Below, piece by piece: positions 59,685 through 64,000 of a stretch of DNA of 64,000 bases. Location: assembly GCA_022661535.1 (NCBI GenBank), contig JAKULF010000011.1, forward strand, positions 1,612,001-1,676,000. The letters are read 5' to 3'. The DNA is from Eutypa lata. Its lineage: Eukaryota > Ascomycota > Sordariomycetes > Xylariales > Diatrypaceae. The notes beneath the pieces are model-generated. The model was not told the origin of the DNA, did no database searches, and saw nothing but the letters and a program-made list of their open reading frames with translations. The position numbers and the translations under genes were made by a program. Within the stretch, counting starts at the first letter, position 1. Every line of letters starts with the position of its first letter.

Positions 59685-61864
59685 GCTGCAGTTATAGCCC
59701 TTCGTGCGTAACATTCAATCAATCTGTTGCAAAAGAGGCCCAATCCGTCGCATTACTAGGTATGTAGATCCCGATATAGCTGAGGATTCATTCACAGCCT
59801 CGCGGGATACTACGTATATTCATATAACCTATATATATATATAATCGAAAGTGTAGAGTAGCATTCATCATTTCGTATTAAGTGCCTGTGCCGCAAAATT
59901 GCATTTCTCTGTGATATGTTGTGATATTGTAGGCATGGGCGGTGGCGTTTAGGTGGTGTCGAAGTCTTGTCACGTCACACACAAGTTATATAGCCACATA
60001 CTTGGTACAATATATAGCTTGGATGATAACTACCTAAAGGGTCCTTTTGTGTCCGAATGGCGGTGCGAGAACAACCCGATGACGGGTGCATAAAAAAATG
60101 GTGGCGGGGATAATAAGTATAGATGGAAGTGACCGTCGTTCCGGAGAGAACAAGGTCCGGTACCGAAGAGGCTGGAGCCCCAGTACCGAGCGGTCGGAAA
60201 AGAAGAATCCAAAAAAGAAACGCAGAAGCCAAAGTGGTTGCAGATTTGCAGTTTTTCTGTGGTAAGACAACATGAGGGGCTCCCTACATGTACGTAGTAG
60301 TAGTAGCAGCAGCAGTATGTATATGCAAGGGGTAAATGGGTTCAATTGAGAAAGGGAGAAGAATAAAAATGGGGGGTTTAAAAGATGGTGTGGTCAGCAA
60401 AATTCGCATCTACACAGTCTATGCGCGGGGTACAGTAACTAACTACCTGTAACTAACTCATTGATGGCCTAGGCTCTACGTAGTTCTAGCTTCGAGTCGC
60501 ACCACATCGACACTTGCGATTTCAATTGGAGCCTCAGGTCTCATTCAGATGCTGTTCAATCAATGCAGCTACGCTTCAGATACGACCGTATATATGTCGG
60601 CATGTCGGTATGTCGTTAGATTTGCTGTTGCTAGTGCACTAGGGGGGAACCGCATCTTATATCCTATTTCATGGTTGAAGTGAGATTGACGTTGTAGAAA
60701 GTGTGGGGTTGAGGGATCAATGACAATATAATCTGGTAGCATCGCTGTTACATTGAGACCATATTAGGGCAGGTACAAGATTCGCTTTGACTCCAGTTTC
60801 CAGCCTCCCCCTTCTCAAAAAGAAATCTGCTCGTCATTCATTAATTTACAGTAGCGTTGCGAAATCTCCAATTCGATTTAACGTGCATGAAGACCGAAGC
60901 CGGGAATGGCCATCTTGTTCATTTCATTTCATTTTCATTTTCATGATTGCACTGTCGTGACAACACATGCAGATAATTGTACATACATCCATGACAGGGT
61001 AGCAATCGATCGGATGGGTTTCGCAAAGGATAAAACCGGGTAACATTGCTTTTTTTTTGTCAAAGCTCTTCGAAGACTCGATCTGGATTCTTGGAGTATG
61101 TCAAACGTTATCGAGGTTTAGACCTCTCTAAGGACGATGTTATGCTTAAGCTTCCGGGATACTATGTGTGTAGGATTCTCATCAATGATCTTCGTCAGAT
61201 GTGGCTTTCGGGCTTCCATCCCCATTTACTCGGGTGACCATCGGGGATACTGGATTACTCTAGCTAACTATGTATATAGTTAAGTACCTAACCATAGCTC
61301 AAGGTGAATACCGGTGAAGAGACAGAGACACTGATGAGATTGATAAGAGAGACCACGATTGCTTCTTCCTGTGGCTGCCATGCATACCTACCTGACCGCC
61401 GAGGGACCTTGCGTTCTTGTGATCCTAGTTCCGGTTGACAGCAGACGTGTATGTATGTACGTATGGAAGTCCGCATGCAGAGAAGTCTCAAATAGCATCG
61501 TCAACTCAGCTCGCACTACTTTTCATCCGGTGATGGGTAAACCCCCGTCTGGACCATATCATCATTTCCCGGTTGCTACATCGAGAACGGTTATGATCTC
61601 TCAGAGCACCACGCTCTCTCTTCTCCGAATTTGCCCGCAATCTGACTACATGCATTTCTGCTCTGCCCCTTGACAGATAGTTATATACCCTTATTACTCA
61701 CTTCTAAGGAGGTACATACTTAATATATGCTGTCCAATTTGCTGGGTAACGTCGACAAGATGTCGGTACCCATCGGTGAGCACGGAACGACGACATTTCT
61801 TCGAGTACTTTTTTTTGTTTTTGTTTTGGTGGAGTAATGCATGTTGCGTATGCATGGAACATAA

Positions 61865-61888
61865 CATGGCATGGCATGGCATGGCATG
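61865..61888. repeat. CATGG pentanucleotide microsatellite
   Basis: Nearly five perfect CATGG units. Confidence 0.95.
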
Positions 61889-63882
61889 CTACAATGCTAT
61901 TATACTCTATCTGTGCAAGCCCTGGAAATTCTCTGGCTGGTATTGGACAATGGATGGGGGGATGGGGGGAAAACGATGACAAAGAGATAGAGGAAGGAAG
62001 ATTATGTACTTACTTACATGCTGCTGTTGACATTGTGCGATCTTTTTTTTGTTAAGGATCCAGGGGATAAGTCAACCCTGGTAATTTGTAAACCAATGAA
62101 AATCGTCGTCACACACTTTTACCGGAGTAACACTCAATTGGCAGGTTTTATTTTAAAAGCGACAGTCGTCCTTTTACCACAACCTTGATAGATACGTAAC
62201 AGAACTAAAGAGATGCATTAACAGCGGATTCGGAATATGGAAAACTGGATGAGGATCTTTCTATTTTGGCTGGACCCCAAAATCCTATGACCCCAACTCT
62301 TGACCACTCTCCGTGTAACTACAGGATTACGATCTGACGATGCAAAAATAAGACTCATCCAAGCAGTAAAGCTAAACAGCTCTAGATCAACTGTTCTCCT
62401 TTTTAACACTAGTAAGCCAACTACTTAGCAACCAGCAACAGAGATTAAGCGACTAAGCCAGTCTTTCGAAGCTGGAACAAGTCCGCTGTGGGGAAATGGC
62501 TAGTTTAGAAAATATAGACCGTCGCTTTAGGATCTCTCTTTGCCGCCGTGCCGAGCCTCGAGAATTGCCTTTCATCCAATCATCCTACTTTCTACTCTTG
62601 GATTGTACAGGGACCCCTGTTGAAAATCAGCCAATCCTCGTTCGTAAGCGCCCTCACACCACATCTGCCACTACTGCGAGGGACGACATCCGTCACCAAT
62701 CCCTTGACCTATTCACCTATAGAGCCCGCCATCTCTGCCCAACCACATTATGGAGTTCAGCCTTCTCCAATCCCCGTAGTTGAAACCCAGGTCAACGGTT
62801 TGTATCGTTCAGGAATGAGCTTCATTAGCGCAGCAAAGAGGCGCTATCCAGCCATTCAAATCTCGAACGAGCCCATTGTCAGGCGAGTTGCCTGCCCCCA
62901 GTGGCTCCCGAGAATTGATTGAATGGATAACCATTCTATTCAATCTACAAGGGACTGGGACACATGATAGATTTGGGCAAGAGCTCAACCGCCACTCATA
63001 CATCATAATCCCTCTCAGTTATTATGCTTAGGAGAAAACAGCGGAGAACTAGGGCTTGTTCATTCACCTTCTGGTTTCTATCATGACGCAACTAGGCGGT
63101 AAAAAATCTCCGCTATGGAGGCAGAGAATACATTGCAAACCTCTATTTTCAGCTTTCTCTGTTCGCTTTGCTGGCGGTGTATAATCAATCTAGCTCTTCT
63201 TCCCGTAGGCTCCGTTCAGTGACGAAGCTTGAGTAGGCGGCATCGCTTGCAACCGGACAGAGCCACAATACCTACATCAGCAGTGAGTAAGGTGAGGCTA
63301 ATTATATCAAATGTGAAATGTACCTTCAGCCCCCCCTGTCTTCCCTGCTGCAACGTCGGCCAGTCACCCCATCCCCAGCCCTAGTAGTTAATTCGATCAC
63401 CTCTGCTATCTGACCTATCCCCTGTCTATTCGGCATGGAAATGGCTGATCACATCCTTGCCCAGATACTAGGCCATGCAGACCTTGGCTTAGCCGGACCG
63501 TATCCGCTCTGAATTTGGCTGCTCGCTTTTATATTCGATTTCGGCCATTGACAGCTCAGAACAGCTCGACTTTAGGCGCTGCATGTTCGATAGCGATACA
63601 CGACTTATTTGGTCGTTCACACCCCCGAATTGGGTTGCATAGTTCTTTCTTTGCTTCTTCTTCGCATCTTGTTCATGCGATCTTTCTGTTCTTGCATATG
63701 ATCCCAAGCCTGCTCCCTCCCCTCCCCTATGAGATCTGCTGCAGCGAGAAGCGCCAACGCAGCAGGCTTGATTCAAATATAGTTACACTGCCACTAATGC
63801 AACCTGCTTTCCACGAGGCGATAACAGATTGCACACCCACAGTGTAACCACCTTCATTACCTCCTGTCTCCGCGTGTTTCCT

Positions 63883-63896
63883 CCCCCCCCCCCCCC
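63883..63896. repeat. Poly-C run of 14
   Basis: Fourteen C's in a row; the length in the assembly may be uncertain. Confidence 0.9.
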
Positions 63897-64000
63897 TTTA
63901 TTCTAACCTGAGACCACCACCTTCTCCTCCTCGACCGTACACGATCCACGGCAGGGCAGGAAAGCAACGATACGTGATAATAATTTCGAATCGCGCATAC

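Larger units (their letters stand above)
55640..64000. other. Gene desert downstream of the 159-aa gene
   Basis: At least 8.4 kb to the window edge without a secure gene. It has balanced base composition, many microsatellites and simple tracts, and no transposon signatures. Two overlapping frames at 62496-62922 on the plus strand are the only mildly protein-like stretch, and I do not call them. Confidence 0.5.

Noticed and set aside
62496..62922. Two overlapping plus-strand frames (95 and 124 codons)
   Set aside because: No domain, no splice pattern and no sign of which frame is real. Kept as non-coding until transcripts show otherwise.

Overview
The window looks like nuclear DNA of a filamentous ascomycete (Pezizomycotina, probably Sordariomycetes; the class is an inference). 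The signs are short GT-AG introns of about 50-200 bp with GTAAGT-like donors and CTAAC-like branch sites, the gene families present (Ftr1/Fet3 iron uptake, the fungal alpha-aminoadipate lysine route, an isotrichodermin-hydroxylase-like P450, a LaeA-like methyltransferase), and old, heavily mutated retroelement copies. All gene models were spliced by hand; exon coordinates are in each entry.

Left part (1-15.6 kb) is the gene-rich part. It starts with the 5' end of a BTB-domain gene that leaves the window. Next comes a head-to-head iron-uptake pair: the Ftr1 permease on the minus strand and the Fet3 multicopper ferroxidase on the plus strand. Their shared 1.9 kb promoter carries two exact ATCWGATAA motifs, the site of SreA-type iron repressors. 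Then follow a 14-exon saccharopine reductase gene (LYS9), a short-chain dehydrogenase, a three-exon gene of unknown function and a one-exon membrane-protein-like gene.

Middle part (15.6-35.9 kb) is mostly a retroelement graveyard. It holds two decayed copia-type gag fragments (one with a damaged zinc knuckle), four diverged copies of one direct repeat that bracket them, a second repeat pair, a tRNA-derived SINE-like unit, three related 150-bp LTR-like units (one with a perfect 5-bp target-site duplication), a degenerate AGC/CAAC-rich repeat and a 14-copy 33-bp minisatellite. Two unrecognised genes sit in it: a 182-residue nuclear-looking protein and a 305-residue hypothetical protein.

Right part (35.9-64 kb) starts with a complete P450 (494 aa, six exons, one probable GC-AG intron), a small protein whose 5' end is probably missing, and a complete SAM methyltransferase (277 aa, four exons). 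The last 20 kb holds one confident gene, a 159-residue Ser/Gln/Lys-rich protein, with about 11.8 kb of apparently gene-free DNA on one side and at least 8.4 kb on the other. This DNA is rich in microsatellites and shows no sign of transposons.

Functionally, only the Ftr1/Fet3 pair is a clear two-gene system: Fet3 oxidises Fe(II) and Ftr1 takes up the Fe(III) it makes. I saw no CRISPR, rRNA or intact tRNA gene.
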